Shown here in pieces: positions 9,365 to 17,603 of a DNA stretch of 64,000 nt (position 1 is its first letter; each line of letters begins with the position of its first letter). The translations under genes and the position numbers were made by a program. Under the pieces are notes generated by a model. The model did not search any database, had not been told where the DNA came from, and saw only the letters and a list, made by a program, of their open reading frames with translations. This stretch comes from CAZOBJ01 sp964577825 (lineage in GTDB: Bacteria; Planctomycetota; SZUA-567; JAFGNG01), in assembly GCA_964577825.1 (NCBI GenBank), contig CAZOBJ010000004.1:4266-68265 (forward strand). The letters are read 5' to 3'.

Positions 9365-11335
9365 ATGGCGCAGACAACCTGGCGGGCCTTGACGGACGCT
9401 GAGATCGCGCAGCTCGAGCAAGGCGGCTCGTGCGCGGAGGACTGGTCGCGCGTGCGCGTGCGCGAGGGGTTCCGGCCCGAGCACGTGGCCGGGTGCCGGT
9501 TCACCGGCAGCGTCGGCCTGGGCGCGTTCCGCGCGCCGGTGGGGGTCGCGGGCGCGCACCTGCCCTCGGGGGTGTATCGCAGCCACCTGCACGACGCGAC
9601 CGTGGATGACGACGCCCTGGTCGCGGACGTGGGGCTGCTCAGCCGCTACGATGTAGGCCGGGCCGCATGCGTCTCGCGCACGGTGGAGCTCGCCGTGGAC
9701 GAGGAGACGAGCTTCGGCAACGGCGTGGAGATCGAGGTGCTCAACGAGGGCGGCGGCCGCGAGATCGTGCTCTTCGAGCGGCTGTCGGCCCAGTTCGCGT
9801 ACCTGATGGCCTGCTACCGGCACCGACCCAGGCTCGTGGAGGCGCTGCACCGCATGGCCAGGGACTTCGCCGCCCAGCGGCGCTCGGACCGGGGCCGCGT
9901 GGGCGCGGGTGCGGTCGTGGTGGGGTGCGGACGGGTCCGCAACGTGGCCGTCGGCCCCGCCGCGATCCTGGACGGCGTCGCGCGGCTCGAGAACGGCACC
10001 GTGGCCTCGAATGAGGAGGCGCCCACTCGGGTGGGCACGGCCGTGCAGGCCGAGGACTTCATCGTGCAGACCGGGTCGGAGGTCGACAGCGGGGCGCTCT
10101 TGACTCAGACCTTCGTGGGCCAGGGGTGCCGCATCGGCCGCCAGTTCTCGGCCGAGGGGTGCGCGTTGTTCGCCAACTGCGAGGGGTTCCACGGCGAGGC
10201 GATCTCTGCGCTCGCCGGACCGTACTCGGTCACCCACCACAAGAGCTCGATCCTCATCGCCGGGGTGTTCAGCTTCTACAACGCGGGCTCGGGCACCAAC
10301 CAGTCCAACCACATGTACAAGCTCGGCCCCGTGCACCAGGGCGTGGTCGAGCGCGGCAGCAAGACCGGATCGTTCAGCTACCTGCTCTGGCCAGCCCGCG
10401 TGGGGCCGTTCAGCGCGGTGCTCGGCAAGCACTACGCGAACTTCGACGCGCGCAACCTGCCCTTCAGCTATGTGAACGAGGAGGAGGGCCGGTCGGTCCT
10501 CAGCCCCGCCGTGAACCTGTTCACCGTGGGCACCCGCCGCGACGGCGAGAAATGGCCCGGCCGCGACCGGCGCACGGATCCGGACCGGCTGGACTGGATC
10601 CGGTTCGAGGTCTTCTCGCCCTTCACCGTGGGCCGGATGATGGCAGGCCTGGACGAGATCAGCGCGCTCTACGAGCGAGCCGAGCGCAGCCAGACCTATG
10701 TCACGTACAAGGGCATCGCCATCAAGCGGCTCCTGTGCCGCACCGCCAAAAAGCACTACGCCATGGCCATTGATCTGTACCTGGGGGGGATGCTGGCAGA
10801 CCGGCTGGAACGCGACGCCGCGCCCGAGGCGGCCCTGGCCGCGCCGGAGATCGCGCACGGGCCCGGCGCGTGGGTGGACGTGCTGGGGCTCCTGGCCCCG
10901 CAAAGCGCGGTGGAGGAGGTTTGCGACGAGGTCGAGTCGGGGCGGGCCGGCGACCTTGCGGCCCTGGAGGCGCGGCTGTCCCGCATCCACGAGGACTACG
11001 ACGAGGCCGCCTGGGCCTGGGCGTGCGAGGCGTGGCGCGCGCGCGCGGGCAAGGCGCCCGCGGACATGAGCCCGGACGAACTGCGCGCGGCCGTGGCCGA
11101 GTGGCGCGACGCGGCGCTGAAGCTCAACCGCATGATCCGCCTGGACGCGGAGAAGGAATACAGCGTGCAGACGCGCATCGGGTTCGGCATCGACGGCGAC
11201 GAGGCGGTGCGCGACCGCGACTTCGAGGCGGTGCGCGGTGTGCCCGAGACGAACAAGTTCATCCAGGGGCTGGACGCCGAGGCGCGCGAGATTCGCGAGC
11301 GCGCCGAGCGTCTGCTCGCCAAGCTCGCCTCCTGA
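9365..11335 (+). CDS. DUF4954 family left-handed beta-helix protein
   Basis: 656 residues from ATG 9365, which sits 6 bases after AGGGGG (9353-9358); an ATG at 9347 is in frame but has its purine run directly abutting it. The central part (about residues 70-330) shows imperfect hexapeptide repeats typical of left-handed beta-helix transferases, for example VGCGRVRNVAVGPAAILDGV and RIGRQFSAEG. Further on come HHKSSILIAG and SGTNQSNHMYKLGPVHQG, long conserved stretches that I associate with DUF4954. The C-terminal 150 residues are mostly helical. The enzymatic activity of the family is not established to my knowledge. Its position between nagB (27 bp upstream) and a ROK kinase (23 bp downstream) points to sugar-phosphate or nucleotide-sugar metabolism. 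Confidence 0.85.
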   Translation: MAQTTWRALTDAEIAQLEQGGSCAEDWSRVRVREGFRPEHVAGCRFTGSVGLGAFRAPVGVAGAHLPSGVYRSHLHDATVDDDALVADVGLLSRYDVGRAACVSRTVELAVDEETSFGNGVEIEVLNEGGGREIVLFERLSAQFAYLMACYRHRPRLVEALHRMARDFAAQRRSDRGRVGAGAVVVGCGRVRNVAVGPAAILDGVARLENGTVASNEEAPTRVGTAVQAEDFIVQTGSEVDSGALLTQTFVGQGCRIGRQFSAEGCALFANCEGFHGEAISALAGPYSVTHHKSSILIAGVFSFYNAGSGTNQSNHMYKLGPVHQGVVERGSKTGSFSYLLWPARVGPFSAVLGKHYANFDARNLPFSYVNEEEGRSVLSPAVNLFTVGTRRDGEKWPGRDRRTDPDRLDWIRFEVFSPFTVGRMMAGLDEISALYERAERSQTYVTYKGIAIKRLLCRTAKKHYAMAIDLYLGGMLADRLERDAAPEAALAAPEIAHGPGAWVDVLGLLAPQSAVEEVCDEVESGRAGDLAALEARLSRIHEDYDEAAWAWACEAWRARAGKAPADMSPDELRAAVAEWRDAALKLNRMIRLDAEKEYSVQTRIGFGIDGDEAVRDRDFEAVRGVPETNKFIQGLDAEAREIRERAERLLAKLAS

Positions 11336-11358
11336 CGGAGACGCAAAGGAGACCGGCC

Positions 11359-12480
11359 ATGGCCGGGACGCCGACCTATGTAGGCGTGGACCTCGGGGCC
11401 GGCAGCGGCGCGAAGATCGGTCTTTTCGACGAGCGCTGCGACCTCCAGGCCGAGTCGCTGCTTCCCATCGGCCGGTACGGCGACACGGCCGAGTCCCTGG
11501 CCCAGGCCCTGGGCGACGCGGTCGAAGAGGCCCTGCGCCAGGCGGGCGCGGATCGCCGGGCCGTGCGCGGCGCGGGCATCGCGAGCCCGGGCCTGTTCCG
11601 GTCGGACGGGTCGTACCTTTTGGCCCAGAACCTGCTCTTCCTCAACAACCAGAACCTGCCCGCGCTCCTCTCCGACCGGCTGGACGTGCCCGTGGGCATT
11701 GAGAACGACGCGAACGCCGGCGGCCTGGCCGAATGGAGCGTGCTGCGCATGGAGCTTCTGTACTGGGTCTTCGGCGGCGGCTGGGGCGGGGCGTGGATCG
11801 GCGCGGACGGGGAGGTGCGGTTCTCGGCCCTGGACTGGGACGGCGAGGACGCGCATCTTCACTACACGAACGAGCCCGGATATGCCATCCCCCTGGAGAA
11901 GCTGAGCCTGCGCGTGATCCTGCTTCAGCACGGAGTGAGCTACGAGCGGCTCGAACAGGTGCTCATCGAGGAGCTCGACCCCCCGGGCGGGGTGGTCACC
12001 GGCCCGTCGGGCAGCCCCGACCATCTGCGCGCGGAGACGCTCTTGAGCGGCCCCGGGCGGCGGCGGCTCTTCCGCGCGATCGTGGGCGACGACGACTCCT
12101 ACGAGCGGTTTCTGGACCTGAGCGAAGCGGACGAGATCCAGGACCCGGCCCGAGCCGGCAAGCACATCAGCAAGCTGAGCAGCCTGCGCGTAGAGGCGGC
12201 CCTGACCACGGACCGGGTGTTCGGCCGGATCCTGGCCGAGGCCACCCGCATCCTGCTCAAGCAAGCGCACGCCGACGGCCTGGCGCCCGGAGCGCCCATC
12301 TGCCTCGGGGGCAAGCCCAGCTACGCCCTGCCGTACTTCGGACCCTCAGCGCAGCGGGCGGTCGGGGCCATGGGGTACATGAACTATCTGCGCCCGTCGA
12401 TTATCGACGAGCGAGGGTCGAACGCCAACTTGGTCGGCGCGTGCGTGGTGGCCGACAAGGTGGCCAAGGGGACGTCCTGA
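11359..12480 (+). CDS. ROK-family sugar kinase-like protein
   Basis: 373 residues from ATG 11359, 6 bases after AAAGGAGA. The N-terminus YVGVDLGAGSGAKIGLFD is the phosphate-1 loop of the actin-like ATPase fold, and VGIENDANAGGLAEW matches the ROK ENDAN motif carrying the catalytic Asp. A glycine-rich segment FGGGWGGAWI stands where GTGIG normally lies. The ROK zinc-binding Cys cluster is absent, as is a DNA-binding N-terminus, so this is more like a kinase than a NagC-type repressor. It ends an operon with nagB and the DUF4954 gene; phosphorylation of an amino sugar such as N-acetylglucosamine or glucosamine is the natural inference. The atypical glycine loop means altered specificity or a non-kinase role is possible. 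Confidence 0.8.
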   Translation: MAGTPTYVGVDLGAGSGAKIGLFDERCDLQAESLLPIGRYGDTAESLAQALGDAVEEALRQAGADRRAVRGAGIASPGLFRSDGSYLLAQNLLFLNNQNLPALLSDRLDVPVGIENDANAGGLAEWSVLRMELLYWVFGGGWGGAWIGADGEVRFSALDWDGEDAHLHYTNEPGYAIPLEKLSLRVILLQHGVSYERLEQVLIEELDPPGGVVTGPSGSPDHLRAETLLSGPGRRRLFRAIVGDDDSYERFLDLSEADEIQDPARAGKHISKLSSLRVEAALTTDRVFGRILAEATRILLKQAHADGLAPGAPICLGGKPSYALPYFGPSAQRAVGAMGYMNYLRPSIIDERGSNANLVGACVVADKVAKGTS

Positions 12481-12548
12481 CGTTGCCGCCCGGACGGCCG
12501 TGCGGGGCTGGCGGGAAGATTTTCCGCGGTTTCCGGACAAGAATTCGG

Positions 12549-12577
12549 TTGACTCCTGTGCGAAGCTGTGCTTAATT
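12549..12577 (+). promoter_or_regulatory. Sigma-70 promoter of the cold-shock gene
   Basis: TTGACT (12549-12554) and TTAATT (12572-12577) lie 17 bases apart, with TG one base before the -10 hexamer (extended -10). It leaves a leader of about 95 bases before the cold-shock start codon and is among the best promoter matches in the window. Confidence 0.65.
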
Positions 12578-12584
12578 ACGTGTT

Positions 12585-12678
12585 CTGAAGGGCTCTCCTA
12601 CTCCCTCGGGGCGCACTTCGTTTTGGGTAGAGAGGGAGATGGTGATGGCCCCAAAGGGGGCCGGCAGGAGGGGTTGTA
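12585..12678 (+). promoter_or_regulatory. Structured 5' leader of the cold-shock mRNA
   Basis: The leader contains CTACTCCCTC near 12597-12606, which can pair with GAGGGAG near 12632-12638, and a perfect hairpin GGCCCC-AAAG-GGGGCC at 12647-12662 immediately before the ribosome site GGAGGGG (12668-12674). Cold-shock mRNAs often carry long leaders whose folding changes with temperature; a regulatory role here is inference from position and pairing only. Confidence 0.4.
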
Positions 12679-12885
12679 GTGGCAACCGGTACTGTGAAGT
12701 GGTTTAACGACCAGAAGGGGTATGGGTTCATCGTGCCCGACGAGGGCGATGGCAAGGATCTGTTCGTGCACCACAGCAACGTGGTCATGGAGGGATTCCG
12801 TACCCTGCAGGACGGCCAGAAGGTTGAGTACGAGGCCGCGGCGGGCCGTAAGGGTCCCGAAGCGGTCAATGTGCGCCCCGTCTGA
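12679..12885 (+). CDS. Cold-shock domain protein
   Basis: 68 residues, starting with GTG at 12679 about five bases after GGAGGGG. It has the single OB-fold cold-shock domain with both RNA-binding motifs: KGYGFI (RNP1) and LFVHHS (RNP2), and the usual opening GTVKWFNDQKG. The protein binds single-stranded RNA and DNA and acts as an RNA chaperone. It stands alone between its own extended -10 promoter and a strong intrinsic terminator, so it is a monocistronic, probably highly expressed gene. Whether it is cold-induced cannot be told from the coding sequence. Confidence 0.96.
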   Translation: MATGTVKWFNDQKGYGFIVPDEGDGKDLFVHHSNVVMEGFRTLQDGQKVEYEAAAGRKGPEAVNVRPV

Positions 12886-12909
12886 GCGCTGCTGCGGTTG
12901 GAAGCCACG

Positions 12910-12938
12910 GCCCCGGCGAAAGCCGGGGCTTTTTTTTG
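12910..12938 (+). terminator. Intrinsic terminator after the cold-shock gene
   Basis: A perfect 8-bp stem GCCCCGGC / GCCGGGGC with a GAAA tetraloop (12910-12929) is followed by a run of eight or nine T residues. This is a textbook Rho-independent terminator, 25 bp past the stop codon. Confidence 0.95.
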
Positions 12939-13077
12939 GCCCGAGCTTGCGGCGCGCGCGAGCGGCCCTGGCGCGCCGGACGGCACAAAAACCCTTGCCG
13001 CCTGCGCGCGCGGGCCCTAAGCTGTGGCGGTGTGTGCTTTGCGGCCGGTCGATCCGGCATGTCCAGGAGGCAGGACC

Positions 13078-13365
13078 ATGGCGACCTATCTCATGTTCGG
13101 GAAGTACTCGGTGGACGCCATCAAGGAGGCGAGCGCCGAGCGCACCACCGAGGCGGGCGAGATTGTGGAAAAACTCGGCGGACAGATCAAGGCCATCTAC
13201 GCCCTGCTGGGCGAGCAGGACCTGGTGCTCGTGGTGGAGTTGCCGGGCCTGCGCGAGGCCATGCAGGCCTCGGTGATCCTGAGCCGCGACACAGGGATCG
13301 CGTTTTCCACCTCGCCGGCCATGCCCGTCAGCGAGTTCGACGAGCTGCTCGCGCAGTTGCCTTGA
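13078..13365 (+). CDS. GYD domain protein
   Basis: 95 residues from ATG 13078, preceded by CAGGAGG. The start MATYLMFGKYSVDAIKEAS and the following KLGGQIKAIYALLGEQDLVLVVELPG match the GYD family (small ferredoxin-like alpha/beta proteins, often dimeric). No catalytic residues are evident, and function in the family is unknown. It lies about 140 bp after the cold-shock terminator and 81 bp before a sulfatase gene, all in the same direction. It may be the first gene of a transcript including the sulfatase, but no shared function is apparent. Confidence 0.85.
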   Translation: MATYLMFGKYSVDAIKEASAERTTEAGEIVEKLGGQIKAIYALLGEQDLVLVVELPGLREAMQASVILSRDTGIAFSTSPAMPVSEFDELLAQLP

Positions 13366-13446
13366 GCGAGCCCACGCGCGGCCCCCACCGGGCCGCCGCC
13401 GGAGCCCAGAGGACGCGCTTGACCTGAGCGCAGGGAGGACGCGCCC

Positions 13447-14934
13447 GTGCCCGACCCCATGAACGTCGTCTACCTTGTCACGGACCAGCACCGGTGGGAC
13501 ATCCTCGGCTGCAGCGGCCACCCCATGGTGCAGACGCCGAACATCGACGCCTTGGCCGCCGAGGGGACCCGGTTCACGAACGCGTTCACCCCCAGCGCCA
13601 TCTGCACGCCCGCGCGCGCGTCGCTGTTTACCGGGCTCTTTCCCACGGCCCACGGCATGACCGCGAACGTGAGCCCCCAGGAGGATCTGGCCGGGTGGCA
13701 GCGGGGCGCGGACTTTCCCGAGGGCGTGCGTACGCTCGGGGACATGCTGCGCGGGGTGGAGCTCTTCTACTTCGGCAAGTGGCACATCGGGTCCGGGGTG
13801 CCGTCGGCCTACGGGTTCCGCGGGCACGACTTCCCGGGCTACGGGTTCCCGGGGGCCGGACTGTACCGGGACTTCGCCTTCGACCTGTCTCCGGGGGAGC
13901 GCAACCGGTACGCGCAGTGGCTGGCGGAAAAGGGATTCGAGGTGCCCGCCGTGCGCGAGGCGATGCACGGCCAGAACCCCCGCATGCGCCGCCAGGAGCT
14001 CAAGGCCCTGCTCACCGGCCCGCCCGAGGCGTCCGTGCCGCACTTCCTCGTGGACGACGCGGTCCGCATGCTGCGCGCCGACCGGGGGGCGGGCAAGCCC
14101 TTCTTCGCCTGGCTCAACTTCTGGGGGCCGCACAGTCCGTGCCTGGTGCCCGAGCCCTACTACTCCATGTACCGCCCGGAGGACATCCCGGTGGACCCCG
14201 CGTTCGCCGAGGGGTTCGAGGGCAAGCCCACCTACTTCCGGATGGTCAGCCAGATGTGGGGGCTCGACGAACTGGAGTGGTCCGGCTGGCAGGAGATCAT
14301 CGCCCGGTACTACGGGTACGTGACGCTCATCGACCACTGCATCGGCCGATTTCTCGACGGGCTGCGCGGCCTGGGCCTGTACGAGAACACGCTTATCGTG
14401 TTCACCTCGGACCACGGCGACTGCCTGGGCGCGCACCGGTTGTTCGAGAAGGGCGCGTTCATGTACGACGCCATCTACCGCATCCCCCTGGTGGCCCGTC
14501 ACCCGGCGCCGGCGCGGCGGGGGGCCACGTGCGACGAGTTCGTCTACTTCCACGACCTGTGCCCCACGGCCGTGGAGGCGGCCACGGGCCGGGCGCCCGA
14601 CTTCGGCTTCCAGTCGCAGAGCATCCTGGCGCAGATGCGCGGAGAGAAAGCGCCCACGGGACGGGACCATGTGTTCGGCGAGTTCACCAAGCACTTCTGC
14701 CCCTTCCCCCAGCGCATGGTGCGCACGCGCACGCACAAGTTCATCTTCAACGCCGCGGCCGAGGGCGAGCTCTACGACCTCGAGCGCGACCCGCACGAGC
14801 TGCACAACGTGAACCGGGACCCGGCCTACGCGCAGGTGAAGCGCGAGCTCATGGCCGTCCTGGAAAGGGAGATGCAGGCGCGCGACGATCCCCTGTTGCG
14901 CTGGTACGGGTCCATGGACTGGCGCAAGTACTGA
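13447..14934 (+). CDS. Sulfatase, FGly type (formylglycine-dependent)
   Basis: 495 residues from GTG 13447, downstream of GGGAGG; an in-frame ATG at 13459 is an alternative. It belongs to the type I sulfatase family of the alkaline phosphatase superfamily. Metal-binding VTDQHRWD near the N-terminus, the formylglycine motif CTPAR with Cys53, and TSDHGD in the second half are all present. The cysteine must be oxidised to formylglycine by a maturase for activity; none is encoded in this window. There is no signal peptide, so the enzyme appears cytoplasmic or exported by an unseen route. The substrate is unknown; relatives hydrolyse sulfate esters of polysaccharides, choline or aryl compounds. 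Confidence 0.93.
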   Translation: MPDPMNVVYLVTDQHRWDILGCSGHPMVQTPNIDALAAEGTRFTNAFTPSAICTPARASLFTGLFPTAHGMTANVSPQEDLAGWQRGADFPEGVRTLGDMLRGVELFYFGKWHIGSGVPSAYGFRGHDFPGYGFPGAGLYRDFAFDLSPGERNRYAQWLAEKGFEVPAVREAMHGQNPRMRRQELKALLTGPPEASVPHFLVDDAVRMLRADRGAGKPFFAWLNFWGPHSPCLVPEPYYSMYRPEDIPVDPAFAEGFEGKPTYFRMVSQMWGLDELEWSGWQEIIARYYGYVTLIDHCIGRFLDGLRGLGLYENTLIVFTSDHGDCLGAHRLFEKGAFMYDAIYRIPLVARHPAPARRGATCDEFVYFHDLCPTAVEAATGRAPDFGFQSQSILAQMRGEKAPTGRDHVFGEFTKHFCPFPQRMVRTRTHKFIFNAAAEGELYDLERDPHELHNVNRDPAYAQVKRELMAVLEREMQARDDPLLRWYGSMDWRKY

Positions 14935-14965
14935 TCGCGCGCGCGGACGCGGACGAGGGCGAACG

Positions 14966-15175
14966 ATGAACAAGGGCGGGTTTTCCTGGAAGCGGCTCTT
15001 GGGCGTGACGGGCGCCAAGGCCAAGCTCTCGCGCAAGCTGGGCGTGCCGCTCACGCGCAGCGGCCGCCAGCGCAAGGTGGGCCGCGCGCTCACGGGCGGG
15101 GGGTGCGCGCTCCTCGTGGCGCTGGCCGGGGCCTTGACGGTCGCGGCGGCGGCCGCGGCGTGCGTGGGCCTCTAA
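14966..15175 (+). CDS. Small basic membrane-tailed protein, conserved-looking
   Basis: 69 residues. The first 40 are strongly basic (FSWKRLLGVTGAKAKLSRKL, then GVPLTRSGRQRKVGR) and the last 25 form one alanine/leucine-rich hydrophobic segment containing Cys47 and Cys66. The basic part resembles short uncharacterised proteins that I recall from other bacteria with an FSWKRxxG...K..SR..GIPLT.SGRQRK pattern, so I believe it is a real gene. It sits 31 bp after the sulfatase and 25 bp before the SLC12-type transporter, in the same direction. A tail-anchored protein with a cytoplasmic basic face is the simplest reading. Function unknown. Confidence 0.65.
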   Translation: MNKGGFSWKRLLGVTGAKAKLSRKLGVPLTRSGRQRKVGRALTGGGCALLVALAGALTVAAAAAACVGL

Positions 15176-15200
15176 GAGGCGCCCTTGCGGACACACGGGC

Positions 15201-17495
15201 ATGAGTGAACCCGATCGCCGGCCCGCGGACGCCGCGGGCCAGGACCGCCACCAGTTCGGCACCTTCGGCGGGGTGTTTACCCCGAGCATCCTCACGATCC
15301 TCGGGGTCATCATGTTCATGCGGGCGAACTTCGTCCTGGGCCACGCCGGAGTCCTCGGCGCGATCGTCATCCTGGTCATCGCGAAGTCGATCACCTTCAC
15401 CACCACGCTTTCCATCTCCGCGGTGGCCACGAACATGCGCGTGCGCGGGGGCGGCACCTACTACATGATCAGCCGGGTGCTCGGCCCCGAGTTCGGGGGG
15501 GCGATCGGCATCGCGCTCTTCTGCGCGCTGGCCCTGTCCGTGCCCTTCTACATCCTGGGGTTCACCGAAGCGCTGTGCCGCAGCTTTGAGGTGCTGAGCC
15601 CCCACTTCCAGATGATCGCCATCGGTACGGCGGCCGTGTTCTTCGTCATCGCGTACGTGGGGGCCGGCTGGGCGATCCGCACGCAGTATCTGATCATGAC
15701 CTTCCTGGTGCTGGCCATCGCCGCGTTCCTGGGCGGGGCGATCGAGCATTTCTCCCTGGACACGTTCCGCGCGAACTGGGAGTCGCTCCCTCGCCTGGAC
15801 GCCCAGAGCCCCGAGCGCTATCTGCCCGGCATCGCGCCGCTCGGGTTCTGGGCGGTGTTCGCCATCTACTTCCCGGCCGTGACCGGCATCGACGCCGGGG
15901 TCAACATGTCCGGCGATCTGAAGGACCCGGGCCGCAGCATCCCGCGCGGCGCCCTGGCCGCGGTCGGGGTGGGGTTCCTGGTCTACCTCGTGGAGATTTT
16001 CCTGTCGGGCGGGGCGTACGCGCGCCGCGACCTTATCGAGACCCCGTATCAGCTCCTGCGCGACAACGCGATCTTCGGCACGGGCGTGGTCGTGATGCTC
16101 GGGGTGTTCGCGGCCACGCTCTCCAGCGCCTTGGGCAGCTACCTCTCCAGCCCCCGGGTCCTCCAGGCGGTTAGCCGCGACCCCGTACTGCGCTTCCTGC
16201 GCCCCTTCGCCAGGGGCACGGCCAAGCGGGACGAGCCGCGCCGCGCGCTCCTGTTCGTGGGGGCGATCACCCTGGCCGTGCTCCTGTGGGCGGGCAACGA
16301 GGCCGAGGGCAAGGCCCTGAACCTCGTGGCGTCGGTGGTGACCATGTTCTTCCTGTACACCTACGGCATGATGAACCTGGCCGCGTTCACCGAGGCCGTG
16401 GCGCACAACCCGTCCTTCCGGCCGCGCTTCCGGTACTTCCACTGGGCCACGGCCCTGGCCGGGGGGCTCGGGTGCGTGGCGGTGAGCTTCCTGGTCCAGC
16501 CGGTGGCGGCCGGGGCCGCGGTGGTCCTGATCGGCGGGCTGTACTGGTACGTGCGCAGCCGCAACCTGCAGCGCACCTTCGGGGACGCGCGCCGCGGGTT
16601 CGTGTACGCGGCCGCGCGGCGGGATCTCTTGCACCTGGCCACCATGGAAGAGGACCCGCGCAACTGGCGGCCCACGATCCTGGTCTTCAGCGGCAACCCG
16701 GACACGCGCCAGACCCTGGTCCGGTACGCGGACTGGCTGGAGTCCGGCCGCGGGTTCGTGTTGCTGGCGAATATCCTGAAGGGCAGCACCGAGTCGGTGG
16801 CCGAGTTCGGCCGCATGCACGGCTCGGCCCTGCGCCAGCTGCGGGCCTGGTGCGCGGAGCACGAGGTCCAGGCCTTCCCCCTCGCCGTGGTGGCCGACAC
16901 GGTGGAGGAGGGCATGGCGATGCTCTTGCAGACCGCGTCCGTGGGTCCGGTGCGGCCGAACCTGGCCATGTTCGGATGGACCGCCACCGCCGAGCGCGCG
17001 GAGGCCCTGGCCCATCATCTGCGTCTGGCGGCGGGCATGGGTATGACCCTGGTGCTCGTCTACGACCGGGGCCTGCCCGAACTCGGCCCCGGAAAGCGCA
17101 TCGACGTATGGTGGCGGGGGCAGAGGAACGGCGCGGTGATGATGATTCTCGCGTACCTCCTGTCTCGCAACTGGGAGTGGGAGAACGCGCGCATCCGGAT
17201 CCTGCGCGTGGTCGACCGCGAGGAGGGCCGCGGCCCCGCGCTCGAGGCGCTCAACGCCCTGATCATGGATTCCCGCGTGGAGGCCGAGGGCCGCGTGCTC
17301 GTCAACGACTCGGAGGACCCGTTTGTCGAGTTCCTGCGACGCGAGTCCGCAGACGCCGACTGCGTGTTCCTGGGCTTCGACCTGCCCGAACAGGGCGCGG
17401 CCGCGCAGTGGCACCGCACGCGGGCCGAACTCCTGGCCCCGCTTCCGACCACCCTGCTCGTGAGCTCCACCACGAGCGAGGACCTGCTCGCCTGA
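15201..17495 (+). CDS. SLC12-type cation-chloride cotransporter / amino acid permease
   Basis: 764 residues. The first about 465 form a twelve-helix transporter core of the APC superfamily: GVFTPSILTILGVIMFMRA in helix 1, which is close to eukaryotic Na-K-Cl cotransporters, and RGGGTYYMISR in helix 3. The remaining about 300 residues are a soluble cytoplasmic domain (LLHLATMEEDPRNWRPTILV; DADCVFLGFDLPEQG) like the C-terminal regulatory domain of SLC12 proteins. It probably moves cations with chloride, or amino acids, across the inner membrane. It is the last gene of a plus-strand run and converges on the GH32 gene across 108 bp; I saw no clear terminator between them. Confidence 0.88.
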   Translation: MSEPDRRPADAAGQDRHQFGTFGGVFTPSILTILGVIMFMRANFVLGHAGVLGAIVILVIAKSITFTTTLSISAVATNMRVRGGGTYYMISRVLGPEFGGAIGIALFCALALSVPFYILGFTEALCRSFEVLSPHFQMIAIGTAAVFFVIAYVGAGWAIRTQYLIMTFLVLAIAAFLGGAIEHFSLDTFRANWESLPRLDAQSPERYLPGIAPLGFWAVFAIYFPAVTGIDAGVNMSGDLKDPGRSIPRGALAAVGVGFLVYLVEIFLSGGAYARRDLIETPYQLLRDNAIFGTGVVVMLGVFAATLSSALGSYLSSPRVLQAVSRDPVLRFLRPFARGTAKRDEPRRALLFVGAITLAVLLWAGNEAEGKALNLVASVVTMFFLYTYGMMNLAAFTEAVAHNPSFRPRFRYFHWATALAGGLGCVAVSFLVQPVAAGAAVVLIGGLYWYVRSRNLQRTFGDARRGFVYAAARRDLLHLATMEEDPRNWRPTILVFSGNPDTRQTLVRYADWLESGRGFVLLANILKGSTESVAEFGRMHGSALRQLRAWCAEHEVQAFPLAVVADTVEEGMAMLLQTASVGPVRPNLAMFGWTATAERAEALAHHLRLAAGMGMTLVLVYDRGLPELGPGKRIDVWWRGQRNGAVMMILAYLLSRNWEWENARIRILRVVDREEGRGPALEALNALIMDSRVEAEGRVLVNDSEDPFVEFLRRESADADCVFLGFDLPEQGAAAQWHRTRAELLAPLPTTLLVSSTTSEDLLA

Positions 17496-17603
17496 CGGGC
17501 ACATTGCCCAGGGACCGCCCGGCGTGGCTTTGTGCGCGCCCCGAGGCGTCTGTCGGTGCCACAGCGGTCCAGGTAGCGCGGCAGCGGCCGGCGCGCACAC
17601 AGG

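Noticed and set aside
12598..15093. Long open frame of about 830 codons on the minus strand
   Set aside because: It runs antisense through the cold-shock, GYD and sulfatase genes, all of which have clear family motifs. It has His/Arg/Val-rich, low-complexity composition typical of GC-rich antisense frames.
15090..17600. Long open frame of about 836 codons on the minus strand
   Set aside because: It is antisense to the SLC12-type transporter, whose membrane helices and motifs are unmistakable; the antisense product is charged and repetitive with no fold-like pattern.
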